Positions 21,886-29,328 of a stretch of DNA of 30,988 nucleotides are shown here, piece after piece (positions within the stretch are counted from its first letter, which is position 1; each line of letters opens with the position of its first letter). Source of the DNA: DASPKW01 sp038244055 (GTDB lineage: Bacteria; Planctomycetota; Phycisphaerae; Tepidisphaerales; Tepidisphaeraceae). The notes beneath the pieces are model-generated. The model was not told where the DNA came from. It ran no database searches and saw only the letters and a program-made list of their open reading frames with translations. The translations under genes and the position numbers were made by a program. Location of the stretch: the NCBI GenBank assembly GCA_038244055.1, contig JBBRTW010000020.1:1-30988 (forward strand), read 5' to 3'.

Positions 21886-24111
21886 TTACTCCACCGTCGT
21901 GTTCTGAAGATACGTCTCCAGGTCCTTGCGCTGTTGATCGATCGTCTTCTGCAGCGCCTGCAACTCGGCCTGGAGCTTCTCGATCTGGGTTTCCTGGTCG
22001 TTGAGCTTCTTCAAAAGCCGCGTGCCGTAATCGCTGGTGCGGTCCACCGTGCGGATGTTGTCGCGGATGCGGGTTTGCTCCTGGGTGATGTCGGTGATCT
22101 GCCGCCGGCGGTCATCCATCTGCCGCTGGGTATCCACCATGCCGCTGCGCATCGAGATCGCCTTGCCCAGCGCCTCGCGGACGTTCTGGGGGATGCGGTC
22201 GGTCTTGGAGTAATAATCGAGCGAGCCCAGGTCGGTATTGAGCAGCGCGATGGTCTGACCCTGCACATGCTCCTCGACCACTTCGACCGTCGCGGATTTC
22301 CCGGCCGCGATCGGCTCGCGGAAGCGGTAGATCGCATCGGTTTTCTCGGCGAACTTGGCCGGCTTGACCAGGTTCCAGCCGGGACGGAAGCCATGCTCGA
22401 TGATGAGCGTCTTGTTGGCCTCGCCCTTGTTCTCTGCGGTGTACGAATGCGAATGCACCTGCTTGCGGGTCACTTCCAAAACACCCTTGACGATCTTGCC
22501 GGTCTGGATGGTGTCATCGTTTTTGGTCTTGGTTCCATCGACGAGCATCTGGAGGTCGATGCCATAAGAGATCAGCCGCTCCTGGCCCGGCGGAACGTTA
22601 TCGATCTTGGCATCGCCGGCGTAGCTGGCCCCTTCGATGACCGTGATCGGCCCCTGGAGAAGATGCTTGCCGGTGGTGTTCTTGACGCGCGCGCCGTAGA
22701 GGGGATTGCGCGCCAGGACCGAGGGGTTGTAGATGGAGACTTTCTCGACTTCGATGTCGTCGGTGATGATCGGGATCATGGCCGAGCGCTGCCGGGGGAG
22801 GCTGACGTTGCCCACGGTGTATTGAAAGAGCTCGCCGACTTTGGCGGCCGACGCGACCGACTGCACCGAGCCGGAGAGATCGTTCATGCGCTTGTAGCGC
22901 TCGCCGTTTTGGGGCTTGCCATCGGCGAAGCCGAACCCCCCGGCCATCGCGCCCGGAGGCGCCATCGGCGTCTTGGCGGCTTCCTCCGGCCTGGCCTTGG
23001 ACAACCCGGCGCGCAGGCGATTCTGTCCCTGCGCCTGCTGGAGCTCCTCCTTGCCTTCGGCCAGCATCTCGCGCTCGCGCATGCCGGCTTCGTAAGTCTG
23101 TGGCCGAAGGCTGGCATAAAGCTCGGGCTGCACCACGGGGCGCGGAACATAGAGCGGCTGGTACAAATCCTGGATAAAGCTGATCGGCCGCCCGCTCACC
23201 AGCGACAACTGCACGTTCGACCAGTCGTTGTCCGTTTGATTCTCCACAATCGCCCAGCCGAGAAGCTTGGGCTTATCGGCCTTCTCGCCCGCGCCTTTGT
23301 CGGCCGCGCCTTTCTTCTCAACATCCTCGTCCGCCTTGACAGCCCCCTGCCCGGGAATCACCAGCCGATAGCTCGTCTTCCAGATCGGCGTCTCCACGAC
23401 ATACCCGATCCGCACCTGCCGCTCTCCCTGCCCCGCGAAATTGATCGTCACCGGCTTCTTGTCCTGATCGCGGGCCTGCGCCAGCGCGGTCAGGGCTTTG
23501 GCGAGCTCTTCCTGGAGTTGCTTGTCCTCCAGCTCGATCTTCTTGGCATCGCCCAGTTCAACCGACCGGAGCGTGCCGCCACCGATCAGGTTCAGCACCC
23601 ACACTTCAATGACCTTGTCAGTCCCCGCCGCTTTCTGCTTCTTCTCGACGCCGAGGATCGTGCCGCTAAGCGTTTCCCCGGCCGCGGTGACCACCTGCAC
23701 CTTGGCCCCGCGAAGCTGGCCGAGCAATTCGGCCAATGATGGATCACCCGTGATATCCACCTGAAAACTCCGCAGCGTTTTCTCGATCGGGTCCTGCGAG
23801 GGATAGACGACGGTCGTCACTTTTCCGCCGCCCATATCCTGGAGCAGAAGCGATTTCAAAATGTCGTTGATCTGCTGGGTCTTGAAGCGCAGTTCAGTGG
23901 AAGTCGAGCCGGTCACCGCGCCGGCATGCTCGAAGTAGCCGACGCCGCTGGAGTAGAGCACGACGACCTTGACGGGGACATCCGCCTGCGCGGGTTTGTT
24001 GTCGGCCGCGGCGGGCTTGTCGGGAGTGACCTGGGCGTAGAGTGCGGTGGAAGAAAGGCAGACGGCCGAAACGGCGGCGGCGAGAAGGGCGCGGGCAAAG
24101 ATCGGACGCAT
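21886..24111 (-). CDS. DUF4139 domain-containing exported protein
   Basis: This 741-residue protein starts at ATG 24111, with AGGAG upstream; the longer frame to 24258 is repeat sequence. The signal peptide MRPIFARALLAAAVSAVCLSSTALYAQ directs export. The body follows planctomycete DUF4139 proteins: VVLYSSGVGYFEHAG, then FKTQQINDILKSLLLQDMGGG, then a repeat-like beta region and PIWKTSYRLVIPGQ. The DUF4139 segments include LLGWAIVENQTDNDWSNVQLSLVSGRP (about 300-330) and YNPSVLARNPLYGARVKNTTGKHLLQGPITV. The last 90 residues are a charged coiled coil ending LQKTIDQQRKDLETYLQNTTVE. No catalytic residues are known for this family; a periplasmic structural or scaffold role is possible. It seems to be a single-gene unit. 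Confidence 0.88.
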   Translation of the reverse strand: MRPIFARALLAAAVSAVCLSSTALYAQVTPDKPAAADNKPAQADVPVKVVVLYSSGVGYFEHAGAVTGSTSTELRFKTQQINDILKSLLLQDMGGGKVTTVVYPSQDPIEKTLRSFQVDITGDPSLAELLGQLRGAKVQVVTAAGETLSGTILGVEKKQKAAGTDKVIEVWVLNLIGGGTLRSVELGDAKKIELEDKQLQEELAKALTALAQARDQDKKPVTINFAGQGERQVRIGYVVETPIWKTSYRLVIPGQGAVKADEDVEKKGAADKGAGEKADKPKLLGWAIVENQTDNDWSNVQLSLVSGRPISFIQDLYQPLYVPRPVVQPELYASLRPQTYEAGMREREMLAEGKEELQQAQGQNRLRAGLSKARPEEAAKTPMAPPGAMAGGFGFADGKPQNGERYKRMNDLSGSVQSVASAAKVGELFQYTVGNVSLPRQRSAMIPIITDDIEVEKVSIYNPSVLARNPLYGARVKNTTGKHLLQGPITVIEGASYAGDAKIDNVPPGQERLISYGIDLQMLVDGTKTKNDDTIQTGKIVKGVLEVTRKQVHSHSYTAENKGEANKTLIIEHGFRPGWNLVKPAKFAEKTDAIYRFREPIAAGKSATVEVVEEHVQGQTIALLNTDLGSLDYYSKTDRIPQNVREALGKAISMRSGMVDTQRQMDDRRRQITDITQEQTRIRDNIRTVDRTSDYGTRLLKKLNDQETQIEKLQAELQALQKTIDQQRKDLETYLQNTTVE

Positions 24112-24187
24112 GATTGGCTCCTGTGGGCTTAAGAGGGCATTGCAGCGTATCCCTTCGACGCCGGAGGAGGCAAAAGGTTTCGGGTGG

Positions 24188-24284
24188 TTCGACATTCCGA
24201 TGTCGAAAATTTTGGGCGGGGCGATGACAGGATTGGGGGGGGGCTGGGCCCTTGGCACGGGGACTCGACATCGGAATGTCGAGT
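24188..24284. repeat. Two facing copies of a CGACATTCCGATGTCG hairpin
   Basis: TTCGACAT-TCCG-ATGTCGAA (24188-24207) and ACTCGACAT-CGGA-ATGTCGAGT (24263-24284) are the same hairpin in opposite orientation, about 55 bases apart. They lie between the start of the DUF4139 gene and the end of the CAP-domain gene. The second sits directly after the CAP gene stop and may act as its terminator. Confidence 0.8.
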
Positions 24285-24294
24285 TACGGTCGAG

Positions 24295-25650
24295 TTACGA
24301 GAGGAGGGAATCGGAATCGGCGCGCTTGATGGCGGGGATGGCCATTGATGCGGTCCCGGGCGATGCGATTACGGCCGGCGCGGCGGCGGGCGCAACCGCG
24401 GGCGTCGCGGGAATGCGAATGAGGAACTCCCCGACCGTGGCGACGGCGGCTTTGTTGCCCGAGGTGTCGGCGATCTGGTTGGACTGGATGCTGATGGTGT
24501 AGACGCCGTTGTCGGCCGCATCCCAGAGGTTGCCGGGGCCTTTGACCATATAGTTGACGGTGCGGGGCGTGCCGGGGGTCATGAAATCGGCGTTATAAAA
24601 ATTGACGATGCGGGAATAGCCGCCCGGGCCGGAGATGATCAAGTCACCATCGCCGAAACTGGCCGGATCGACCGCGACATTATCCGCATAGGTGACGACA
24701 AAGTTGTAGTATTTGCCGCCGGCCGTCCGCAAAGGCTTGGCGCGGGTGAGCGTGGCGGTGGGGGCCTTCGTATCGGCCGGGGGAGGGGTGCCGGTGCCGC
24801 TGGGGATGAAATCGCGCTTGACGTTTTCAGAGCCAACCGAAACCGAGCCGTAACTGATCGGCGCGGTCAGAGCGCCGCCGGAGGCGGTGACCGTATAGGT
24901 GCCGGCCGACACGGGCAGGGAGTATCCGCCGGTGGACCAGGTGGTGGTTTTGTAGGTGGTGCCATCGCCCTTCTTGGCGGTGATGGTTACACCCGCCAGG
25001 CCTTCGCCGGGGGTGTAAAAATTATCCTTGGTCACCGAGTCCTTGTAGGCCACGCCCGTTAGAAAAACCCCCGAGCCGGATTTGGCGAAATCCTCGGTGA
25101 TCATCTCGACGTTGTACGATCCGAATTGCCCGGCCACCTCGCCCGCGCCAATTTCGCGGAAGTTGGCGTTCATCAGGTTGGTGCGGTGGCCGCGATCGGC
25201 GATGCCGGCATCGACAAAAAGATCTTTGTGCAGCGTGGCGGTGAGCGATGTCCCGGCCGATCCGGAGCGATAGGCGATGTTCTCGCCCCAGGCCCAGGAG
25301 CCGCTGAAGACATACCCGGCCGATTTCATGCGGTCGCCGGGCGATGAGTTGCCCGCGCCGGAATGGCTGAAATTATCCGTGTCGATCATCCACTGCGAGT
25401 GACTGCGCGCGCCATCGGTGAGATTGGGGTTGATGGCCAGTGGCTGCTTGGCGGCGGTGGAGATGGTTCCGGCGGCGAGGCCCTCATTGAGATTGATGCC
25501 GTAGCGCGAGGCTTCAGCGGCGGGATTGGCCCGGCCGCGATTAATGAGTTCGACGAGGTATTGCTCGACGTTGGTGGGATAGACGGCCGAGAGGAGGCGG
25601 CGCGATTCGAGACGGTCACAGCATGGGAAACAGCGCGGGACAACAGGCAT
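24295..25650 (-). CDS. CAP (SCP/PR-1) domain protein with LEPR-XLL-like N-terminus
   Basis: This 451-residue secreted or surface protein starts at ATG 25650, with an AGGA box upstream. Residues 12-21 (DRLESRRLLS) match the planctomycete LEPR-XLL sorting motif in a variant form. The CAP domain runs about 25-200: LVELINRGRANPAAEASRYG, DGARSHSQWMIDTDNFSHSG, GENIAYR and DRGHRTNLMNANFREIGAGEV, with histidines and glutamates in the CAP cavity positions. A carboxypeptidase-regulatory or SD-repeat-like fold follows (GVTITAKKGDGTTYKTTTWSTGGYSLPVSAGTYTV). The third domain, about 295-405, is beta-rich (TATLTRAKPLRTAGGKYYNF, DNGVYTISI), and an Ala/Pro tail closes the protein. CAP proteins are often calcium-dependent or lipid-binding; the role here is unknown. 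Confidence 0.88.
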   Translation of the reverse strand: MPVVPRCFPCCDRLESRRLLSAVYPTNVEQYLVELINRGRANPAAEASRYGINLNEGLAAGTISTAAKQPLAINPNLTDGARSHSQWMIDTDNFSHSGAGNSSPGDRMKSAGYVFSGSWAWGENIAYRSGSAGTSLTATLHKDLFVDAGIADRGHRTNLMNANFREIGAGEVAGQFGSYNVEMITEDFAKSGSGVFLTGVAYKDSVTKDNFYTPGEGLAGVTITAKKGDGTTYKTTTWSTGGYSLPVSAGTYTVTASGGALTAPISYGSVSVGSENVKRDFIPSGTGTPPPADTKAPTATLTRAKPLRTAGGKYYNFVVTYADNVAVDPASFGDGDLIISGPGGYSRIVNFYNADFMTPGTPRTVNYMVKGPGNLWDAADNGVYTISIQSNQIADTSGNKAAVATVGEFLIRIPATPAVAPAAAPAVIASPGTASMAIPAIKRADSDSLLS

Positions 25651-25850
25651 GCGATTCCTCGTAGGATCTCCCCCGAACCGTTATCGGCCGAAAAGCGGGG
25701 CTGATTTTAGCGAGTGAGCAGGGAAAATGGGGCGTGCCGGGGATGGGATTTGAGGGGAATTTTTCGAAAGAGAGGGTCCGAATAACGCGATTATGCGGAT
25801 TCAAGGGCGGCGAGGTGCAATTGGGTGGAGTTGGGAAGCGGATTTGAGAA

Positions 25851-25866
25851 TGTTCGACGTGGAACA
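25851..25866. promoter_or_regulatory. parS-like ParB binding site
   Basis: TGTTCGACGTGGAACA differs from the parS form TGTTCCACGTGGAACA at one position (the sixth, G for C). Read on the minus strand it encodes MFHVEH, the usual translation of a parS site. It lies in the 321-base gap 25651-25971, where no other gene is seen. No parA or parB gene is in the window. Confidence 0.6.
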
Positions 25867-25971
25867 TTCCTACCGGAAAACTGCGCGTGGAAATCCGAAT
25901 GATCGCAATTGTTGGACTGGCCAGCGGATACGAACACCCTGCTAACTGAGTCGATGGTGGCGATGGAGACC

Positions 25972-26337
25972 TTATTTCGAATCGCCGGTCCCGGTTGGCC
26001 CGGTTGGTGCTCCGGTGCCCACCGGCGTCGTCGCGGGCTTTGTCGCGGGGCCGGTTGCCGCCTGGGTTGCGCCCTTGCCATGGCCCTTATGTGTGGCGGC
26101 AGTTCCGCCCGGCGTCGCGGGTATTTCGGCTGTCGGCGCGGGCACGTCGGCCTTCTTCACTTTCGGCTGAGCCCGCGCCTCCGCCTTGGCCTTGCCTTCC
26201 AGCGCATCCACGCGTCTTTCCAGGCTCTTTGTATTCTTGTTGATCAGCGCCACCCACGTCAGCAGCCCGGCCGTGATGATCGAGAGGATCACACTCACCA
26301 CGATCCAAGCCGATTTTTTCTCCGCAACTTCGCTCAT
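25972..26337 (-). CDS. Small single-pass membrane protein with Ala/Thr/Pro/Gly-rich tail
   Basis: This 121-residue hypothetical protein has GGAG nine bases before ATG 26337. Residues 1-9 (MSEVAEKKS) are polar, and about 10-32 form one strong membrane helix (AWIVVSVILSIITAGLLTWVALI). Next comes a short coiled-coil-like segment, NTKSLERRVDALEGKAKAEAR, then a low-complexity tail rich in Ala, Thr, Pro and Gly ending PTGPTGTGDSK. The layout suggests an inner-membrane anchor with a disordered outer or inner tail. No homologous family is recognised. It is a single gene, divergent from the DHH gene, with the heptamer arrays between them. Confidence 0.7.
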   Translation of the reverse strand: MSEVAEKKSAWIVVSVILSIITAGLLTWVALINKNTKSLERRVDALEGKAKAEARAQPKVKKADVPAPTAEIPATPGGTAATHKGHGKGATQAATGPATKPATTPVGTGAPTGPTGTGDSK

Positions 26338-26404
26338 CGGACAACTCCGGAAAGAAGACAGTAGTCGGTCGTGTCGAGCCTGTAGTGTAGCGGGGGAGAT
26401 TGGA

Positions 26405-26467
26405 GAAGATAGAAGATGGAAGGTGGAAGGTGGGCGATAGAAGTTGGAAGTTGGAAGCGAGAAGGAA
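26405..26467. repeat. Nine GAAG-type heptamers
   Basis: 7-base units GAAGATA, GAAGATG, GAAGGTG twice, GGCGATA, GAAGTTG twice, GAAGCGA, GAAGGAA run at 26405-26467. They are the reverse complement of units in the array at 26616-26769, so the two arrays face each other. The gap 26338-26787 contains only these repeats and part of a dispersed repeat. Confidence 0.85.
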
Positions 26468-26563
26468 AAACGGGGGCGCGACCGTTCTTCGGAGATAGCC
26501 GAAAGACCTGACTGGTCGACTGAGGCCAGTCGCCATTTCGAATGGCCCTCAAACTTCGAAGCA

Positions 26564-26589
26564 AGATGCTTCGCAGGCTCAGCATGACA
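26564..26589. repeat. Half copy of the REP/MITE-like repeat
   Basis: AGATGCTTCGCAGGCTCAGCATGACA matches the right part of the copy at 18452-18565; the left part is missing. It lies between the two inverted heptamer arrays. Confidence 0.75.
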
Positions 26590-26615
26590 CGCCGCGCAGC
26601 GCGTTTACTAATCAC

Positions 26616-26769
26616 TTCTACGTTCTACCTCCGACCTTCCAACTTCCAACTTCCAACGTCCAACGTCCAACGTCCAAGGTCCAACGTCCAAGGTCCAAGG
26701 TCCAACGTCCAACTTCCAACTTCTAACTTCTACCTTCTCGCATCCCGCTTCTCGCTTCTCGCTTCTCCT
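26616..26769. repeat. 22-unit heptamer array (TTCCAAC family)
   Basis: A continuous 7-base period from TTCTACG at 26616 to TTCTCCT at 26769. The core is TTCCAAC and GTCCAAC/GTCCAAG, the edges TTCTAAC and TTCTCGC. The array ends 18 bases before the start of the DHH gene and may separate it from its promoter. Translations of it (repeats of NFQLPTSNVQ type) are not real protein. Confidence 0.9.
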
Positions 26770-26787
26770 CCCCCTATCATCCTCCCC

Positions 26788-27792
26788 ATGGCCGCACCGG
26801 ACTGCTACCAGCGAATCATCGATGCCCTTTCCGCCTGCCGCCGCGTGCTGGTGACGACTCATGTCAGGCCGGATGGCGATGCGCTGGGGTCTTCGGGGGC
26901 GATGGCGATGGCGCTGCGGCAGAAGGGCATTAAGGCCGAGGTGCTGCTGCTGAGTCATCTGCCGCGCAAGTACGCTTTCATCTTCCACGAGAATGAGATC
27001 TCCCATCACGATGCCGAAAAGGGCTGGCCGGCCAATTTGAATCTCGCGGATTTCGATGCGCTGCTGGTGGTGGATACGGGCACCTGGACGCAGCTCCCCG
27101 GGGTCAAGGAGCATGTCGATACTTTCGCCGGCAAGAAGATCGTCATCGATCATCATCTCACGCAGGAGAACTGGGCCGATCTCAAGTTGGTGGTCACGCA
27201 GGCGGCGGCGGCCGGGGAGATCGTCGCCGAGCTTCTCGAACAGTGGGATGGGATCGCGCTCAACCCGGCCATCGCATCGCTCTTATTTCTGGCCATCGCC
27301 AGCGACACCGGCTGGTTCCAGTTCTCCAATACCCGCCCCTACACCCTGCGCCTGGCCGCGCTGCTGATGGAGGCCGGTGTCGATACCGACCGCATGTACC
27401 AGATGATCTACCAGAACGAGCGTAAGGAGCGGGTGACGCTGCAAACACGGGCAATGCAGTCGTTGGAACTGCTGCTCGATGGCCGGCTGGCGATCATGCG
27501 GGTCGGCAAGAAGGATTTCGAGGAGACGGCCGCCGGCGTGCCCGATACTGAGAACCTCATCAACATCCCGCTGCAAATCGCGACGGTGGAAGTCTCCCTG
27601 CTCTTCACCGAACCCCGCGATTTCGGGCCCGTCCGCGTCAGCCTGCGCAGCAAAGGCCAGATCGACGTCGCCAAATTCGCCGAACAGTTCGGCGGCGGCG
27701 GGCATGCGCGGGCTTCGGGGCTGAAGGTCGATGGCACGTTGCAGGCGGTGCATGATCAGGTGATCGCGGCGATGACGCGGGCGATGGCGTGA
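26788..27792 (+). CDS. DHH/DHHA1 family phosphoesterase, NrnA-like
   Basis: This 334-residue cytoplasmic enzyme probably degrades short RNA oligonucleotides (nanoRNase) and may remove the 3' phosphate of pAp, as known for NrnA. The frame is open from 26542, but that part is repeat array. ATG 26788 (MAAPDCYQRIIDALSACRRVLVTTH) is the family-like start. All metal motifs are present: THVRPDGDALGS (H25, D29, D31), VVDTG (D96), IDHH (D121-H123) and ASDTGWF (D173). The DHHA1 substrate-binding domain carries GGGGHARASG near the C-terminus. Length is normal for the family. It stands alone; both ends are flanked by heptamer or octamer arrays. Confidence 0.95.
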   Translation: MAAPDCYQRIIDALSACRRVLVTTHVRPDGDALGSSGAMAMALRQKGIKAEVLLLSHLPRKYAFIFHENEISHHDAEKGWPANLNLADFDALLVVDTGTWTQLPGVKEHVDTFAGKKIVIDHHLTQENWADLKLVVTQAAAAGEIVAELLEQWDGIALNPAIASLLFLAIASDTGWFQFSNTRPYTLRLAALLMEAGVDTDRMYQMIYQNERKERVTLQTRAMQSLELLLDGRLAIMRVGKKDFEETAAGVPDTENLINIPLQIATVEVSLLFTEPRDFGPVRVSLRSKGQIDVAKFAEQFGGGGHARASGLKVDGTLQAVHDQVIAAMTRAMA

Positions 27793-27804
27793 GGGAAGGA
27801 GGCG

Positions 27805-27874
27805 GTGGGCAGTGGGCAGTGGGCAGTGGGCAGTGGGCAGTGGGCAGTGGGCGGTGGGCAGTAGGCGGTAGGCG
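27805..27874. repeat. Ten GTGGGCA heptamers
   Basis: Seven-base units run without a break: six GTGGGCA, GTGGGCG, GTGGGCA, then two GTAGGCG. The array starts 13 bases after the DHH stop and passes directly into the octamer array at 27878. Confidence 0.92.
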
Positions 27875-27877
27875 GAG

Positions 27878-27981
27878 GAGACAATGAGACAATGAGACAA
27901 TGAGACAATGAGACAATGAGACAATGAGACAATGAGACAATGAGACAATGGGGCAATGGGGCAATGGGGCAATGGGGCAAT
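27878..27981. repeat. GAGACAAT x9 and GGGGCAAT x4 octamer array
   Basis: Nine perfect GAGACAAT units (27878-27949) change abruptly to four GGGGCAAT units (27950-27981). GGATGAAT and two 9-base GGAGTGAAT units follow, to about 28007. No gene lies in 27793-28069. Confidence 0.95.
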
Positions 27982-28069
27982 GGATGAATGGAGTGAATGG
28001 AGTGAATGGGCAAATATTGCAACAATCGGTTGGCACCACATGATGAGCAGATGATATGATCGAGCCATC

Positions 28070-29254
28070 ATGCTCGACCACTCCGCCACTCACCGCGCGC
28101 CCGCCCCCTGCCTCCTTATGTTTTATGTTTTATGTTTTTTCCTGGCGCTCACCGCGCCCCCTGCACAATCCGCGCCACCGCCCCCCGATTTCTCCAAAGC
28201 TGACACTCTCATCACCGCCGCTGTCGAGGCCAACCAATGCCCGGGCGCGGTACTGGTCGTCGGCCGGTCTTCCGGAATCGTCTACGAAAAAGCCTACGGC
28301 TCGCGCGCCCTTCAGCCCGCCAAAGAGGCCATGACCACCGATACGATCTTCGACCTCGCCTCCCTCACCAAGCCCATCTCCACGGCCACCTCGATCCTCA
28401 TCCTCATCGATCGCGGCCGGATCGATCCGAAGGAAAAGCTGATCAAATACATTCCCGAATTCGCGCCCAAGGGGAAAGATCAGATCACGGTCGAGCAGCT
28501 CCTCCTCCACCGCGCCGGCCTGCTCCCCGATAACTCCATCAAAGACTACGCCGACGGCCCTGCCAAAGCCTGGGAAAACATCTGCAATCTCCCCCTCCAA
28601 TCCAAGCCCGGCGAGAAATTCGCCTACTCGGATGTGGGCTTCATCGTTCTGGGAAAACTCGTCGAGCGCATGGATGAGAAAAAAAGGCGGCTGGATCAAT
28701 TCGCGGCCGAGGAAATCTTCACGCCCCTCGGCATGCCCACCACGCGCTATCTCCCCCCGGCCGAGTGGAAGCCGCGCGCCGCCCCCACCGAAAAACGCGC
28801 CGGCGAGTGGATTCGCGGCCAGGTCCACGACCCCCGCTCCTTCGCCCTCGATGGCGTCGCCGGCCACGCCGGCCTCTTCTCCACCGGCGCTGACCTCGCC
28901 CGCTACTGCCGCATGCTCCTCAACAAAGGCGAGCTAGACGGCCATCGCCTCTTCTCCGAAAAAACCTGGGACCTCATCGCCACCGGCAACACCCTCCCCG
29001 ATGGCGGAACGCGCTCCTACGGCTTCGACGTTAAAACCGGCTACAGCCAACCCCTCGGCGACCGCTTCACGCCGCTGAAATCGTTCGGGCACACGGGTTT
29101 TACGGGGACGAGTTTCTGGGTGTCGCCGCCGGATGATGCGTTTGTGATTCTGCTGACCAATGCGGTGCATCCGGAGGGCAAGGGGAAAGTGCTGGCACTG
29201 CGACGGGCGGTTTCGACGGCGGTGGGGGAGGCGCTGCTGGGGCCGAAGAAATAA
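28070..29254 (+). CDS. Exported beta-lactamase-family serine hydrolase
   Basis: This protein of up to 394 residues is in the class C beta-lactamase/DD-peptidase/esterase family. ATG 28070 gives an N-terminus with 16 extra residues. ATG 28118 (MFYVLCFFLALTAPPAQSA) would give a standard signal peptide and may be the true start. Catalytic motifs are complete: SLTK (S98, K101), YSD (Y186) and HTGFTG near residue 344. GYTSFTG-like and GHAGLFSTGADLARY context is typical of the family, and length is normal. Candidate substrates are peptidoglycan stem peptides or esters; the sequence does not decide. Oddities: the signal-peptide codons are made of a repeated ATGTTTT heptamer, and from about 29080 codon endings switch from C to G. 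Confidence 0.88.
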   Translation: MLDHSATHRAPAPCLLMFYVLCFFLALTAPPAQSAPPPPDFSKADTLITAAVEANQCPGAVLVVGRSSGIVYEKAYGSRALQPAKEAMTTDTIFDLASLTKPISTATSILILIDRGRIDPKEKLIKYIPEFAPKGKDQITVEQLLLHRAGLLPDNSIKDYADGPAKAWENICNLPLQSKPGEKFAYSDVGFIVLGKLVERMDEKKRRLDQFAAEEIFTPLGMPTTRYLPPAEWKPRAAPTEKRAGEWIRGQVHDPRSFALDGVAGHAGLFSTGADLARYCRMLLNKGELDGHRLFSEKTWDLIATGNTLPDGGTRSYGFDVKTGYSQPLGDRFTPLKSFGHTGFTGTSFWVSPPDDAFVILLTNAVHPEGKGKVLALRRAVSTAVGEALLGPKK

Positions 29255-29261
29255 TTCGAGA

Positions 29262-29312
29262 GGGAAGTCATGGCACCCGCGCGGGAAGTCACGGCACCCG
29301 CGCGGGAAGTCA
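29262..29312. repeat. 21-bp tandem repeat, 2.4 copies
   Basis: The unit starting GGGAAGTCA and ending CCCGCGC lies at 29262-29282 and 29283-29303, with one difference, followed by a partial third copy to 29312. It lies in the gap between the convergent serine hydrolase and GHL10 genes. Confidence 0.85.
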
Positions 29313-29328
29313 TTGTGCTCGTGGCCCA

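Noticed and set aside
21886..23739. Long plus-strand frame opposite the DUF4139 gene (from 21850)
   Set aside because: It is an antisense shadow caused by high GC; no domain or ribosome-binding site, and the minus-strand product is a clear family member.
24251..24268. Possible sigma-54 promoter at TGGCACGGGGACTCGA
   Set aside because: It has the -24-like TGGCAC but not the TTGC of the -12 element, and it lies between gene ends.
26542..26787. N-terminal extension of the DHH protein
   Set aside because: It is translation of the 7-bp array and a half MITE; the domain starts right after ATG 26788.
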